This document shows positions 12,101 through 23,649 of a stretch of DNA of 64,000 nt, one piece after another. Below the pieces are notes generated by a model, which was not told the origin of the DNA, searched no databases, and saw only the letters and a program-made list of their open reading frames with translations. The position numbers and the translations under genes were made by a program. How positions within the stretch are numbered: the first letter of the stretch is position 1; every line of letters begins with the position of its first letter. The stretch is from Sebastes aleutianus (Eukaryota > Chordata > Actinopteri > Perciformes > Sebastidae). The stretch spans positions 14,098,013 through 14,162,012 of the forward strand of contig CAKAKS010000022.1 in assembly GCA_916700875.1 (NCBI GenBank). Reading direction: 5' to 3'.

Positions 12101-14987
12101 AAGCTTTTCCCTGAAGGAGTGGAGAGGCTGAATGAGCGTTCACTAATCACATGTGGGTGTTAGTTTGAGGCGTCCACACACTTTTGGCCACGTAGTAGTT
12201 GGTAATATTAGAGAGATCCAGGAGAAGTTAATTCAAATGAAGGGATGTAAAGTATATATATATATCGTGTGTCTGTTTAATAATGTGTTAACAGCAGGAG
12301 CCTCGTCTGAACCAGATGGTCTGGCATGGACTACAAGTTATGCTAAATCTCACAATATAACAGCGTGTGACTAAACAAGTTTCTCAATTTCACCGAGCTA
12401 CTGCCAACTATGTCTGTGTTGAAATGTGAGCCGGATCTCTCTACACTACGGTATGTGTCTCCTCTTAACATTTAGTGGAGAAAAAAAAGTCCTCTACTTC
12501 CTCGCCCCTCCCTGCATCCTCACACAGCTCATACTTGAGGCCTGTGCTCATCCTCAGGAAGCTCCGAACACAGCGTGTCATTTCATAAGGATGCCATTCA
12601 CGCAGAGAACCAACTCGCCATAGGGTTGTTTGAAAAAAGGAGAGCATCCCCCCTGCCTCGCCCCGCCGGCCCACATGCAACACAGCGGACGGATTGTGAG
12701 GCCACACAGCGCTTTTATTGTGGAGAGGAATGTCTGAACTCCCACTCGACAAGACAGCGAACAGACACTGTACATGTGCACGCTCCCACACATGAGCTGA
12801 GACTATCAGACACTTAATTGATTAGTGATTTGGATAATCAGTGAGCCACTTCTTGAGCAAAAATGCAAAACATTGGATGTAAAATGTGGGAATTTGCTGC
12901 TTTTCTTCATCTTATTGGACGGTGAACTAAATATATATTTGTGTTTTGGGCCTTTGATTGGACAAACAAACAATTTTAAGATGCATCTCGGGCGTTTTTC
13001 ACTATCTTGTGACCTTTTAAAGACGACGATGAAGACAGTTGCAGGCTTAGTTTAATACCACAGAGTTGATCTGTGGTTTTATTATTACCAAAGTGACAGA
13101 AACATAACAGAAAACAAGCTGCTGTAGAGGGTTTAATCTTGTTTTTTCATCATTATCATACTGTATGGGCTCTTAAATATAACGAGGGATTCCTGGTTGA
13201 CATCAACCAGCTGAAGAATTCATAAGCAATAAGTTATAGTCATAAAAATGCCATATGCTGTACTGTACAAGGCCAGCAGCGCTGATATACATTTTAAATC
13301 ACTTTAAGGAGTTTCTGTAAAGAACAGACCCGCTTTCTGAAGTGGCAAATTACAGGAAAAGACTCAAATCATTACTTATTACTTAATTTTTAAAATCTAA
13401 GACAATGTTTAGCGTGATTTATTTGTTTTAAAATAAAGTTTCTGTCGTGATCATTCTTGTTTAAAATGCCTTTGTTCAGGGTATTTCACTGTTATCTCTT
13501 CAACAAGTAATTATTATGAATGATTATGATTCCAGTCGGTCTGATATCGTTTATCAGAAATTTAAAGAAGATGCTTTTCTTGAGCTTTGAAATAGAAAAG
13601 AAACTGTTCTCATGTGACGAATGCTATTTTAAGTTTATATGTAAATTATAAATAAACTTAATTAAAGTCTATATGTCCGCTGGAATCACATGCAACTGTT
13701 TTCTACTTGTCATTTTGACCAATTAGAGTCCAAACCTTTAACATCCCACTGGGGGAAATGTGGTCTACAGGCATTAATACATGTACTTGTTTAATCTCTT
13801 TGTCTTGATTTCTAACTTTAACTTTGTGGGTTTTACATTTATTTCTTCATCTATACATTATCTTCTCTTCTATTTCCGACCTTTACCCTTTTCTTCTTCA
13901 TGTAAAAGCACTTTGTAATTGCTCTTTTGACGATAAAGTTTTAAAGTTTGCATGTTCGCTTGCACTCTACAGCCAACAAAAGAGGCAAAAAACAAAGAAC
14001 AATCTGAAGAAACTTTCTCACATTGTTATATTTCGAAGCAGCTACTGTATCAAACAACATACAGGGTCAAGGACATTATAGAGCTCATTCTGCTGCTTGC
14101 AGATAAACCAATAAATCAGGTATGAAGTCTCTTAAAATCACCTATTTCTACCTCTTCAGAAGAGGCCAAGATCAGCATTTCTTTTCACCAGAACTAACTC
14201 AAATATGGTCTTTGAATTTCATGCTTTAATAAAGGTTTTGGATGCATATTTATCTAGATAGAAAACTGCTTTTATTAACTTTATTTACTCTAAAAACCCT
14301 AGACAGAAACTCTTCAATCAAACTTCACAAATATCTGTTTTTTGTTCTGCATTTTGCAGGAAAAATCATCAGCAGCATCAGCATTCCTCTTTCTTTTCTT
14401 ACCTCCAGATGTCCAACGATGCAGAAGCGTTCTGGCTCCTCCAGGCCACAGGTGGAGGTGACTGAGAGCTTGTGTGCCCGGCCGATCAGCAGGTCACCGG
14501 TGGCCGGATAGCAGCTGCCCTCGGTGCAAACATCTGCAAAGTCTGGCAGTAGCTGGGCCCTGATGGGACACCACAGGGCTGCTGCAGGGAGGAAAACACA
14601 CATCTGTCAGTGAATAAAACCTGGGAAATACTCTCATACATGCACAGATTGTCTTCTTTTGCTTTCAATTATAAAACCCAGAAGCAGAGCGTGTTTTTAA
14701 TTAAAATCACATTGATCCTCTGTGTAGTTATAGAGCAGTAAAAAGTTGTCAAACTTTCCTGCAGCAGCTTCACCCTTCCTCATCTTTAAAACTCTATAAT
14801 TTCTGGTAACAATAAATGAATAATGGTTTACATATGGCTTTCATTAAATGTGTTGTTGCTTCAGCAGATGTTTTTTGGCAGCTATACAGTGTCCTGACAG
14901 CTCCTCACAAAGTTTTTACATTAAAAAACTTTAAAATGAAAACATAAACTCACCCAAAGTTGTTATAAAGTGGATTATGAGCGACAT
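117..14987 (-). CDS. lamb1: Laminin subunit beta, beta-1-like (5' part, 21 coding exons; continues off the left edge)
   Basis: Secreted beta chain of the laminin heterotrimer, a basement-membrane polymer. Coding exons, 5' to 3': 14987-14954, 14581-14403, 10575-10440, 7882-7809, 6898-6710, 6567-6504, 5865-5663, 5277-5157, 4756-4568, 3988-3812, 3484-3372, 3276-3197, 3024-2889, 2817-2659, 2543-2410, 2336-2216, 1932-1746, 1338-1195, 1083-852, 693-533, 341-117. All phases agree, giving 1,019 codons. Residues 1-21 are a signal peptide (hydrophobic, then IRAQ). The N-terminal polymerisation (LN) domain spans about 25-270 and carries GSCYPATGDLLIGR, WWQSENG and VYRYFAYDC. Cysteine-rich LE repeats follow from C271 to about 545, then a laminin IV (L4) domain at about 548-765, then further LE repeats to the edge. 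The coiled-coil part of the usual ~1,790-residue chain is outside the window. Similarity as I recall the families favours beta-1 over beta-2 or beta-4; which teleost copy (lamb1a or lamb1b) cannot be told. Exon 2 has a tandem (NAGNAG) acceptor. Confidence 0.93.
735..835. repeat. Dispersed-repeat remnant in laminin intron 19
   Basis: The stretch starts with GGGCGATATATCGAATATAC and continues AT-rich. It resembles a repeat common in fish genomes that opens with a GGGCGATATATCGA block. Recognition is from memory of the family; there is no second copy in the window to confirm it. Confidence 0.35.
2583..2625 (-). repeat. Solo end of the 'GGGCTGTCAATCGATT' repeat family in laminin intron 14/15 region
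   Basis: The reverse complement reads GGGCTGTCAATCGATTAAAA and then the AATCGCACATTTT block. This matches the start of the repeat at 63688 at the right edge. Only the terminal ~45 bp is present, between the exons at 2410-2543 and 2659-2817. Confidence 0.55.
5391..5559. repeat. (AAAAT)n pentanucleotide microsatellite in laminin intron 7
   Basis: About 34 uninterrupted AAAAT units (169 bp) make up nearly half of the 385-bp intron between exons 7 and 8. On the transcribed strand it reads ATTTT. Long open frames on the minus strand here (repeating FILFY) are translations of this repeat, not genes. Confidence 0.98.
6325..6470 (+). repeat. MITE-like dispersed repeat beginning AAAGGTACAGTGTGTAGG
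   Basis: Lies just upstream (on the minus-strand transcript, downstream) of laminin exon 6. It shares an ~80-bp block with the inverted copy at 23395-23510, including GTGTGTAGGATTT and CATCTAGTGGTG. The pair supports a dispersed family; no target duplication could be read with confidence. Confidence 0.65.
8205..8660 (+). repeat. Dispersed repeat (GGGCTGTC family), copy 1, in laminin intron 3
   Basis: Nearly 300 bp match the copy that runs off the right edge from 63688, including GGGAGATTTGTCAAGTATTT and the block around CAACATGGGAGTGGAC. Copy 1 continues beyond the shared part through CCTTTGAAAATGGCCATGCC, which is recalled as typical of a repeat widespread in fish genomes. Its far end is not delimited. 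The rest of intron 3 (7883-10439) holds a MITE at 9693 and otherwise plain AT-rich sequence. Confidence 0.75.
9693..9918. mobile_element. Palindromic AT-rich MITE
   Basis: The left arm begins AATGCCAATATTAAATAAAT and the right arm ends with its complement (ATATTGGCTAAAATGGCATT). The arms pair imperfectly over roughly 75 bp, including the GAAATAAT/ATTATTTC and AAATCCTGAA blocks. About 226 bp in all and non-coding. Target duplication not evident. Confidence 0.65.
10900..10985 (+). mobile_element. Possible non-LTR retroposon 3' tail
   Basis: An AATAAA-like motif follows the CCCCTCGGGG palindrome and is followed by a short direct repeat (TTGAACTTGAAC). This layout resembles the 3' end of fish LINE or SINE elements. 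No coding part is recognisable upstream. Confidence 0.35.
11048..11844. mobile_element. Non-autonomous piggyBac-like element, family A, copy 1 (789 bp between TTAA sites)
   Basis: TTAA occurs at 11048-11051 and 11841-11844. The element starts AGGGACCGTTTGTAAC and ends TTACAAACAGTCCCT, so the termini are inverted repeats of about 15 bp. It aligns along its whole length with 39372-40127 (shared CTACACGGAAGCACCAAAAC, CTGAAGCAGGAAAAGCC and others). No transposase is encoded. Lies in laminin intron 2, whose remainder (12200-14400) shows only AT-rich sequence. Confidence 0.85.
11870..12195 (+). pseudogene. Tc1/mariner-like transposase remnant (C-terminal part)
   Basis: The plus frame from 11933 reads VWKNLTVL...PPDLNPNQN, resembling the conserved SPDLNPIE block that precedes the last catalytic acidic residue of Tc1/mariner transposases. 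Here the acidic position appears to be Q. The following text, ending near CACTTTTGGCCACGTAG, resembles the 3' end of such elements in fish. It is short, substituted and lacks the N-terminal DNA-binding part, so it is a dead fragment. Confidence 0.6.
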
Positions 14988-15004
14988 ATCCAGATGCTGG
15001 ACAT
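14975..15004 (-). promoter_or_regulatory. Short upstream ORF overlapping the laminin start codon
   Basis: An ATG at 15004-15002 opens a nine-codon frame that ends at a TAA beyond the laminin ATG (14987), in another frame. The upstream ATG has T at -3, a weak context; the laminin ATG has G at -3. It matters only if the 5' leader contains this stretch, which the sequence alone does not prove: a possible 3' splice site (CTATCTCAG) lies just upstream of 15045. Confidence 0.3.
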
Positions 15005-16296
15005 TGACAGCAGTCTTGTGGATGATGTTGATGCTCCTGAAGCTGAGATAGAGACAGTGTGTGTATGAAGAGTAAATAAGTCAGAGGGAGTTTTCTTGTA
15101 CAAGTCCTTATGTATGGGGTGTGGAGAGTGCCACTCTAAGCATTATCCTGTGTATGAAGTGTGGATAGTGCCACAGCTAACTAAAGAAGACTGTAGTGTG
15201 ACATACTGTATGCTGTTGTCTAGATGGCAATAAAGTTTAAAAATGCCAATATATCTTTGGCATTTTCACGTTACTTAATAAAAAAATAAAATAAATAAAA
15301 TAAATAAAATGAATAAAATAAATGAAATAAATAAAAATAAAAATAAAAATAACTTATATAGCACACTTTAAAATACAGCGAAATCTCAAGGGGGTAAAAC
15401 AATCATAATAAAGCGTTAAAAACAATTTACACACAAAAAAACATGCAATTAAAAGCTTTAAGTACTCAGACATCATTTTACTCAAGTAAATGTAATACCA
15501 CGTTGTAGAAATACTCTGTTACAAGTTAAATTCCTGCATTCAAAATTAAGGCAATGAGCATTAAAATATACTTACAATACCAAAAGTACTCATTATGCAG
15601 AATGACCTATTTCAGAATAATATATATTATACTATTTTATTATAATTATTAATGCATTAATGAGTTCATCACTTTGATGTTGCAGCTGGTAAATGTGGAG
15701 CTTATTCTAATTACTTTATACAATTTTATCTGCTGGGTAGGTGAGTTTTATCTCACATTATAATTTATTTGTTTATTATATTTTGTGTTATTAATCTGCA
15801 ATTCAGAGACAAAGACAGTTAGTATTGGTCCTCTAAATTAAAAGGAGAATTTCAACAGACTACACAGACTTCTTTAAGGAAGACACAAACATAAAAACAA
15901 AAAAGAAATGTTTTTTTTGGGTCGGTGTAAATCTATTTTGGTGGACTGCACAAATAAATTCAGAATTCTGGATTTTAATTTAATAAATGAATGGCAGCAC
16001 TGCCTCCTTGTGTTGTTAATGAGGAACTACAGCTTTAAACAGCCACAACTAAAAACACACTGTATTGTTGCCTCATGTTTTCATATCCTGTTTGTTTAAA
16101 TGTTATTATTCTTTACCTCTTTCTTTTATAATAACATTAACTGTAAAAGGAGGAATGAAAATTCTACAGAAAAACAGTGAATTCAGTTTAACTGCACAGT
16201 GAGATTGATGTTAAGACTGTGTTGTTGGTGTCGGTAGAATATGAATGAGATGCACATAAATGAAGGTAAGTGACATTAAAGACTCAATATCATAAT

Positions 16297-16386
16297 AATA
16301 ATAAAATAAATAAAATAAATAAAATAAATAAAATAAATAAAATAAATAAAATAAATAAAATAAATAAAATAAATAAAATAAATAAT
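16297..16386. repeat. (AAATAAAAT)n microsatellite
   Basis: About ten units of a nine-base motif alternating AAAAT and AAAT. A similar but interrupted tract lies at 15280-15350. Confidence 0.95.
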
Positions 16387-17569
16387 ATCCTAAAAAACAG
16401 GATTATTGCCAAGTAGATTTTCCCATTTTGCCTCGGTGTTTTGGTGCATACTGAAAAACAAGTACTGCAAAAGTCAAGAATCATAACTATAAAACAGAAA
16501 AGAACAATAAAAATGTATATAAAATATATTGATTTTCAAAATTAAAAGAGCTGTACAATGGTTAAAAGACTTAATGTAAACCTTAAAGCTCCAATAAGAC
16601 CCAAGTTGTGCCTCCAAATTCATGTTTATATCTCTTGGGATCAGCGATACGCAGTTAAAAGCGTTTGGATTTGTCCCTTTCTTTCTTTTAAATCTTTCTA
16701 ATTAAAACCACAGAACGAAACAGAAAATGAGTCATATTAAACTCTGCACATTGAAAAAAGTGTTTGATGAAAAACCCTCAGCGTGTGTCCAGAAGTCATT
16801 TCGACTTCCTGCTGGAACAATCAATTATGTTCTGAAAGTCATTTTGCTTTACCCTGTAATTCAGGTGAGTGTGTTCATATGTGTGGGCGGTATGAGTCAT
16901 TTTTAAAATTCAGGAGCAGACAGGAAGGACGTTGGTGAAAAATAAAAAGTACTTATGAGAAGCACCGGAGGCACAGAGTGTTTCCTTTTCTGCACTCGGA
17001 CGGAAACACATTATTATAATCAAAGATGAGAATCTGCAGATAATGGGCCTTTGCAGAACTCAACTCTTTGAAAAAAATAGTATTGATTGTCATGGTAGAG
17101 ACGTTTCAGCTCCCACAAATCCCAAAATGTCCTCCTAGCTTGCTGTTGATGTTTTGAAAGTTTGCAATTTAACATCAACAATGAGCCAGGAGAAATTTGG
17201 GGATGCTTTTGGGTGCTATAACAAAATGTAAAAGTGGTCATTGTTTAGCTGTCCGCCTCGCAAATTTACTGATTTGTTTCACTCTCACAGCTCTCATGGC
17301 GTCGCTTTTGGCCGCAGCAGGCAGATGTTTTCGGCTTAAAAGCAGCTAAAGGGATTGATATTTCCCTCAGGAGGTGGTGGAGACCAAAAGCAGAGCTAAA
17401 AGAGAGCGAATATTGGGCTTAAATTTATCAAGTGGACACAAACACAATTCCAAATGAATTATAATGTTGCTACGTAACTGCTGGATGTGTAAATAAACAG
17501 TTTGCTATATCAATGTTGTGTTCACAACTTGTTTCCACTGGCCCCTAGTGGCCAAAAATATAGCAGGTT

Positions 17570-17665
17570 TAACTATAGACTGTACATAAGACGTGGACGT
17601 AGTCACCGTGACGTCACCCATTGGTTTGTGAAGCCTTGAGTTCGGCATTTTGGCTGTTGCCAAAA
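17570..17665 (+). repeat. Dispersed repeat with CACCGTGACGTCACCCATTG block
   Basis: The segment starts ACTATAGACTGTACATAAGA and continues with GACGTCACCCATTGGTTTGTG. This opening is recalled as a common fish interspersed repeat whose 5' part reads 'actgta(ta)taag atggacgtag'. Related text in the opposite orientation is seen near 22620-22730. Family name not assigned. Confidence 0.45.
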
Positions 17666-20298
17666 GACCCATTATATTTGTCAATTAAGAAGATAAGAAG
17701 ATGCTCTCCTGTCTGGTGTTTTTGGAGCTGCTACTTGAAAAGTGTAAAGATTTAGAAAGTAAAGCATCACATGATTGTCTGTAATTGGTCTAAGATTTTC
17801 AGCATGTTTATTTATAAATCATCACACCCGTAAAAGTTGTGAAAAGCACAACAATCACGTCACTGGAGGCGTCAGGTTTATGGTTTTTTTTTTAGCACAG
17901 AGCTCGATAATTATGTGTTTCACACTTTTGACTTCCCACGTCTGCTCATGAACGACGGCATCGATCCCACCAACTCTGTTTGTTTTGAAGAGAAAGATGA
18001 AGGAGTCAACACATACAGTCTGATCAGGTCGACTACGGTATGAATTAAAACGTTTCGCTCATGTGTTCAAAGCAAAAGCACCAGAGTTCGGTCGCTCGCT
18101 TTTCCCCACATGCATGTGTTTCTACATCACACAGTAATCTGCTGAGTCAGCTGACCTGTGGAGATGTGGAGACACTGGGATTTACAGCATCTGTTCAGGC
18201 TGTGTGTTTAATTATAAAACCAGTTAGAGCCCGTCTGTGGGTCAATAATACGCTCTGATATCGGCTTTTCACAGATAAAACAGCATCACTTTTAGCAGGT
18301 GTTCAAAAAGAAATCGCAGTATGTGAATCTTCTATAACACATGTTTCTGTTTTCCTCAGTTTCTTCCACCTTTTATGTGCAAACTGCAGCATAAATGAGC
18401 TAATTGTTCATTACTGGATATCCATCTCTGCTCTGGTGCGGTCACACGTGGGAATTTGTGTTCTCACGGGATTTGCGAAGTTGCCTGGTGGCACAACTCT
18501 AATTGTGGTCTACCTAAAGCTCGTGTTAGGGTTCCTATTGGATCTTGTCACATTACACGAGTAAAAAATGACACCAAAAAAACAGACTTTACTCTATTTT
18601 CAGCAGATTCTGGCTCAAATGACTTTTTTTTCTGTGTTCTAATTATGTTTTCAGTTTAAATATTAAATATTAAAAGTGTTCGTCGTTGTCAATGTCGACG
18701 CTACCAGTGTCGGTGTAATGTTACCCAGAATACCAGCGCACACTGGGAATGGTATTGTCATGACTACCCTGTCATTCAACTCCTCCTCGCTATGATTGGA
18801 TGACTAACCCTATCATTATTAGACAGGTATTAATACCTTGTCCTTTCTCTTTATATAGACCGAATGCAGTACCTCGGGGGGGAAAAGTGACTTTGATTTG
18901 GGACTTGACCTGCCTTAACCCTCTCAGACTCGTGGGATTGCTGGCGCCCAATTGTATTCGTGTTAGTCCCCATAGTGCCATTTTTTTAAAACTTGACTTC
19001 ACTGTATAAAATGACCTGTGGTGAGCTCTAGGATAATCACAGCCTCATGAAACTTTACAGCCACAAACTAGAGACCTAGAGCATTCAGAGGATGGATGGC
19101 TTTCCTAGGTAGATTGACAATAAGGGGGTTTCAGAGCAGTTTACACAACAGAGGTAAAAACGCAATTCTTGCAGAAATCTCAAAATGTCAAAGGTTTTTA
19201 ATACCAAATCAGAGCATGGCTTTTTCTATGGTGTTCCTCAAGGTCTTGGTGTCTTAATGTGGTATTTTGGAGGGATTATTTATCAATTTGATCATTTCTA
19301 AAGTGGTAAAAAATGGTTAAATTTAGCACCAAATCTGTATAACAAATGGTATCAACCCAAAAATTGCTTATGACACATAATAGAGCATGGGAATGGCCAT
19401 AATATACTTATATCATAATGTTCTAAGCCCTTATACACTTTCACAATATATTTTAATTGATTAATTAATGTTTATTTCTGATTTATGACTAGAACAACTT
19501 GACACACAGTTAATTAATTAACACTCAAATTAATCTTCAGGTTCTCAGCTTTCAGATGATGTTCACCTCTTCTATGTGACATCTACTGTTGACCTGCTAT
19601 CTCCCCCTAAAGACCCCCTGTACCCCCCTAAAAAAGACAAAAATGGGTCTATTGTGGGTCTCTTTAATTAAGGACTCGACTTAACTTGACTTGCCCAAGA
19701 AAAAATGACTTGGGACTTGCTTGGGACTTGTTCCTGTCTGTTAGTTTGGTGTACGCTGTTTACATATACTAGACTCCTGCTGCTGCTATTGATCATCATT
19801 AATAATCAAATGTGTGTGAGTGATGGTAGTTTCCTTCAGGTGTGTTTCTGCACCTTTTAAATACCTGAAAACCACAAATATCTTCTGTTCCCACTCTCCA
19901 CAAGTCCACTTCTATTGTATTCAGGCAGAAATTAAATAGATTCAAGCTGACATTGATCTACTTCCTTCAAATTGTGCACAGATTTCAAAGCACGAGGCAC
20001 ACAAAAACACACACTAACACACACTCCCTCGACAGCAGGGGTGAACACACTCTGCTTCTTGCAGTTTCCTCCCTCCCCTCCTCCTCCTCCTCCTCCTCCT
20101 CTTTTCTTGCCGTCATTTTAATCATTCGTCCATGCTGAGAGGTACAGTAGATAGACACAGAGTAGAGAGAGGAGAAGAAACACAGAAAGGACCTCCTCTA
20201 TCTTTATATTTCTCTGTACCTGTCTCATTCTTTACTTCTTCTGCCTCTCTTCTTTCCTTCCTCTTCTTCTTCTGTGGTTTTATAGACTCAGGTGAGAG

Positions 20299-23244
20299 AT
20301 GGGATGTGGAAATTCCTCACCAGCCACCAACAACAGCAGCAGCAGCAGCAGCAACGACACTGTAGGTGAGAAAACAGGATGTTTACGCCTGAAATAGAAG
20401 AACATTTTGTTTATCTTGTAGCAGATAATATAGCAGATTCAAAGCTTCTCTCTATCTTTAGTTGTATTTAAGTTATTTTAGTAACTTTTTCTGTCATATA
20501 ATGCTGTTAAAGGTCCAGTTTTTTGCAGGTAAACACATAAAGCTGATGAGATGAGTCACTGCACTCACACCTGTTTCATGTTGTACACTTTTTGTTTTGG
20601 TCTACATAAATTAAAACAAATTTAACCTGAATCTGAGCAGTGAACTGTGACAAAGTCAGGTTATATTTGCTCAATTTTTACTCACTGTTTATCCTACTTT
20701 TAGCTGTTTTTTTTAACCTAATCTTGTACTGCAAAGTATGGATTATGATAAGAATAATGATCTGTGTGAAATCTGTAATGTTTGATTGTATATAAGCTGC
20801 ATGCTGGTTTTAATATCTTACATTTTGCTTTACAATGTTCAGCCCTGGCACTTTAACACCAGTATGGTGTGAAAATCAACTTGCTTAAATCATCTCAATA
20901 TATATCCTCACAGGTTAAAAGAAAATCATGTTTTATATAATAATAATAATAATAATAATAATATGTGCATGGAAAGCAGAATTAATACTAAAGGGATTAT
21001 CCTGCTGAAATAAAGTAAACTGAATTTGTTTTCAGTAGTTTTGTCCATCATTACAGATATATAACATTGTTTATTTTTTTATCTAAATGTACCTTTTTTT
21101 CTCGTAAAATAATGAAAGCTTTCACCTTTTCACATCTCTAAAAATCCCTCAAATAAATCGGAGATAATTATTAATTATAATAATAACATCATTATTTTAA
21201 ATCATTGGCACAAACTGACTACACAAAATTATGGGGAGACATCTCAGCTCAATATTTATCAGTTAAAGGAAAAATCAATGAATCAGTGTGCTGGTTTTCA
21301 TACAATACAGACTGAGAAACTAGGAAAAACACATATTTACCTGCAGATTTACCTGGTATAATCTTTAGGTTTCTCTTTTTTTTGCATAGTTCTTTTTGTT
21401 GCTGCCAGATGTTGTTGTTGCAGACAGATGATAACAAAGAGACATGTGTAAATGTTAATTATTATGCAGATTATTAGTTTAACTGAGAAATAAAACAGAG
21501 CGTCAATAGGAAAAACATTAAAATTCATCTGTGTGTTTGTGACCTCAGGTCCTCAGGAGTCTTCATCAAAGGTGTAAGTTCAATTTACACCTTTCACCTC
21601 TTTCATGAAAAGCTCACACACACACACACACACACAAATACACACAGACACATTCAGATGTTAAAACGTGTCTGTGTTGTTTGACCTTTCTCTGATGTTT
21701 CCCGTTAACGTAGAGCTTTTAATGTGTGTGACTGTGTTGACAGATTAGAGGAGTCTGTGCCAGAAGACGACAAATGGAAGTGAGTCAGTCATTTTAATTC
21801 AGATCTTCAGTGCTGATCTGTTTATACATATATATTATATATTAAAAATATATTTTACATAATGTGTATGTGTGTTTGTGTATATAGAAACTATGGAGGT
21901 GTGTATGTGGGTTTCCCTTCAGACCTGAGCAACATTCCTCAAGTCCAGATAGGATCACTCAGAGGTAACACACACACACAAACATTGAAGAACATCAAAG
22001 CTACATTCAAAATGTTATATTGTCCAGTATAGAGCTGCAGAGCAGGAAAAGTCCTTCAGAGAGTCAAAATAATAATTAAAACCCCTCTCTCCTGCTCAAC
22101 AGATTTGTTCTAAAATGGCACATGCAAGTGATTTAAGAAAATGCAGTGTGTTAACGTGAGAGATTTTTCACAAAGCTAATTAACTGCAGTTTTAAAAGGC
22201 GAGGAGATGCATCTTTTACTTTTGTACGGCACTTTGTAGGCGCACGTTTTATCGGCGTCCGGTAGTCGCTTTCAGTCCAAAACGGCGAAGGCGTAGCTTT
22301 GCTGCTGGGTGCTGCTGGGTGCTGCTGACGTTGCAATGGAAAAACAATTGACTTTCACTTCTTGACACGAGAGAGGGGAGCTAAGTACAACCAAACGTTG
22401 AATAAGACATTTTTAGGAGACCAAAGCATCCCCTGTTTTATGGTCTATTTGACTCTAAATGGGACCATAATTTACTAAATGAACATCATGCTGTATTGAA
22501 GAAGACTTGAAACTAGCAATTGAGACCATAAACTCATGTTTACAATGTTTACTGAGGTAATAAATCAAGTGAGAAGTAGGCTCATTTTCTCATAGACTTC
22601 TATACAATCAGACTTCTTTTTGCAACCAGAGGAGTCGCCCCCTGCTGGCTATTAGAAAGAATGCAAGTTTAAGGCACTTCAGCATTAGGGGGCACCACAT
22701 CCAGCTCTCTTTATACGTCCATGATCGAAGTCCAACTTCGACAAGCAACAAAGTACATTGATATTTAGGCACATATGATCTTCTTCAGGACTTTCTCGAA
22801 ATCAATCTTTTGGGTCGGATGAAAAACAAGACATTTTGTCAGATTGTTTTTCTCTAGTGAACAAATGTGCTTGTGTTTATTTCTAACTTCAGTATGAGGC
22901 AACATGCTTACGTGACAGTACACCACATATCCAATTCTCGATAACACACACACACACACACACACATAGCCTCAATTTCCTGTTGAGTCTCCAGGGTCAT
23001 GAGAGCATGGGAGAGAGAAAACACTGATGATTACTTCACAGTCTGCATGTTTGTTTGTATATATATATTTTTTTACCCTTACATGCGTGTATATTATGTA
23101 TACAAGTACAAGCTGTATATTATACCTCGTTAGTGCATTTAATTGAATATTTGATGTGTGTGTTAATTAATTAAACTGTCGTCCACAGAGCATGAGAGAG
23201 ACTTGTTGTCCCTCAGGAGGCCGCTGTGGGGGGACGGACTCTAA
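20299..23244 (+). CDS. occ1: OCC1 family protein (C12orf75 homologue), 86 aa
   Basis: Small protein of unknown biochemical role, named in mammals for overexpression in colon carcinoma. Exons: 20299-20365, 21549-21573, 21744-21779, 21888-21964, 23189-23244. All joins are GT-AG and in phase (261 nt). The N-terminus MGCGNSS fits N-myristoylation at G2 with a neighbouring palmitoylatable C3, so membrane attachment is inferred. A run of serines (AGC codons, residues 13-18) follows. The family signature is clear: LEESVPEDDKWKNYGGVYVG against the mammalian TEESV..DDK..NYGGVYVG pattern. The last exon (EHERDLLSLRRPLWGDGL) does not resemble the mammalian tail I remember and makes the protein longer than the ~63-residue human form; it joins in phase but is the least certain exon. 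Divergent from laminin, convergent with dclre1c. Confidence 0.82.
22225..22725. repeat. Dispersed repeat in occ1 intron 4
   Basis: The segment containing GTAGTCGCTTTCAGTCCAAA, GCGTAGCTTTGCTGCTGG and TTGACTTTCACTTCTTG recurs at 57120-57245. In the left copy a 10-bp motif (GCTGGGTGCT) is locally triplicated. The right part carries GAGTCGCCCCCTGCTGGCTA, recalled as a common fish interspersed-repeat block. Boundaries are approximate. Confidence 0.65.
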
Positions 23245-23279
23245 TTATAATGAAGAGCCAGGTGTGTGTGCTTTGCTTC

Positions 23280-23283
<4 letters not shown>

Positions 23284-23311
<28 letters not shown>
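23284..23311 (+). repeat. (TG)14 dinucleotide microsatellite
   Basis: Lies 40 bp after the occ1 stop. Similar CA/TG tracts occur at 21615-21637, 22946-22966 and 47289-47314. Confidence 0.95.
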
Positions 23312-23394
23312 GACCTCCTCCAGTTTCTCATTAATGAGAGCAATGATGTCACGTCAGCAGTTAAAGGACCACGCTGGTGTTTTTGCTCATTTCA

Positions 23395-23510
23395 CTTCAC
23401 TTCTTAAAAGCTTACTTACATAGCGAAGGAGTATTCACTTGGTTGCAATGTGCAACCTCACCACTAGATGGCACTAAATCCTACACACTGCTCCTTTATT
23501 TTATCTTAAA
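23395..23510 (-). repeat. MITE-like repeat, inverted copy of 6325-6470
   Basis: Read on the minus strand it gives GTGTGTAGGATTTAGTGCCA and CATCTAGTGGTGAGGTTGC, aligned with the laminin-intron copy. It sits in the presumed occ1 3' untranslated region. Confidence 0.6.
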
Positions 23511-23643
23511 AGAACAAAATCTCCTTGTAGTTTAAGAGTAATTATTCAGTGTTGCATTTAACCTCCTGGGTGTTTGGTTCTGATGTGATTCTAATAATTA
23601 TCACGCACTCATAATGTGCTTTTGGTTTAATTTTAACCAGATA

Positions 23644-23649
23644 AATAAA
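23644..23649 (+). terminator. Candidate occ1 polyadenylation signal
   Basis: First AATAAA on the plus strand after the occ1 stop codon, 400 nt downstream. Another lies near 24263. Neither can be confirmed without transcripts. Confidence 0.4.

Larger units (their letters stand above)
14988..20298. other. Intergenic region between divergent laminin and occ1
   Basis: Contains both 5' flanks. Two AT-rich short-tandem stretches (near 15280-15350 and 16297-16386), a dispersed repeat at 17570-17665 and a low-complexity tract of CTCCTC units at 20075-20100 were seen. Text around 18890-19740, with repeated GGGACTTG words, also looks repeat-derived. The open frames here have no recognisable domain and no coding signature. 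Confidence 0.6.
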
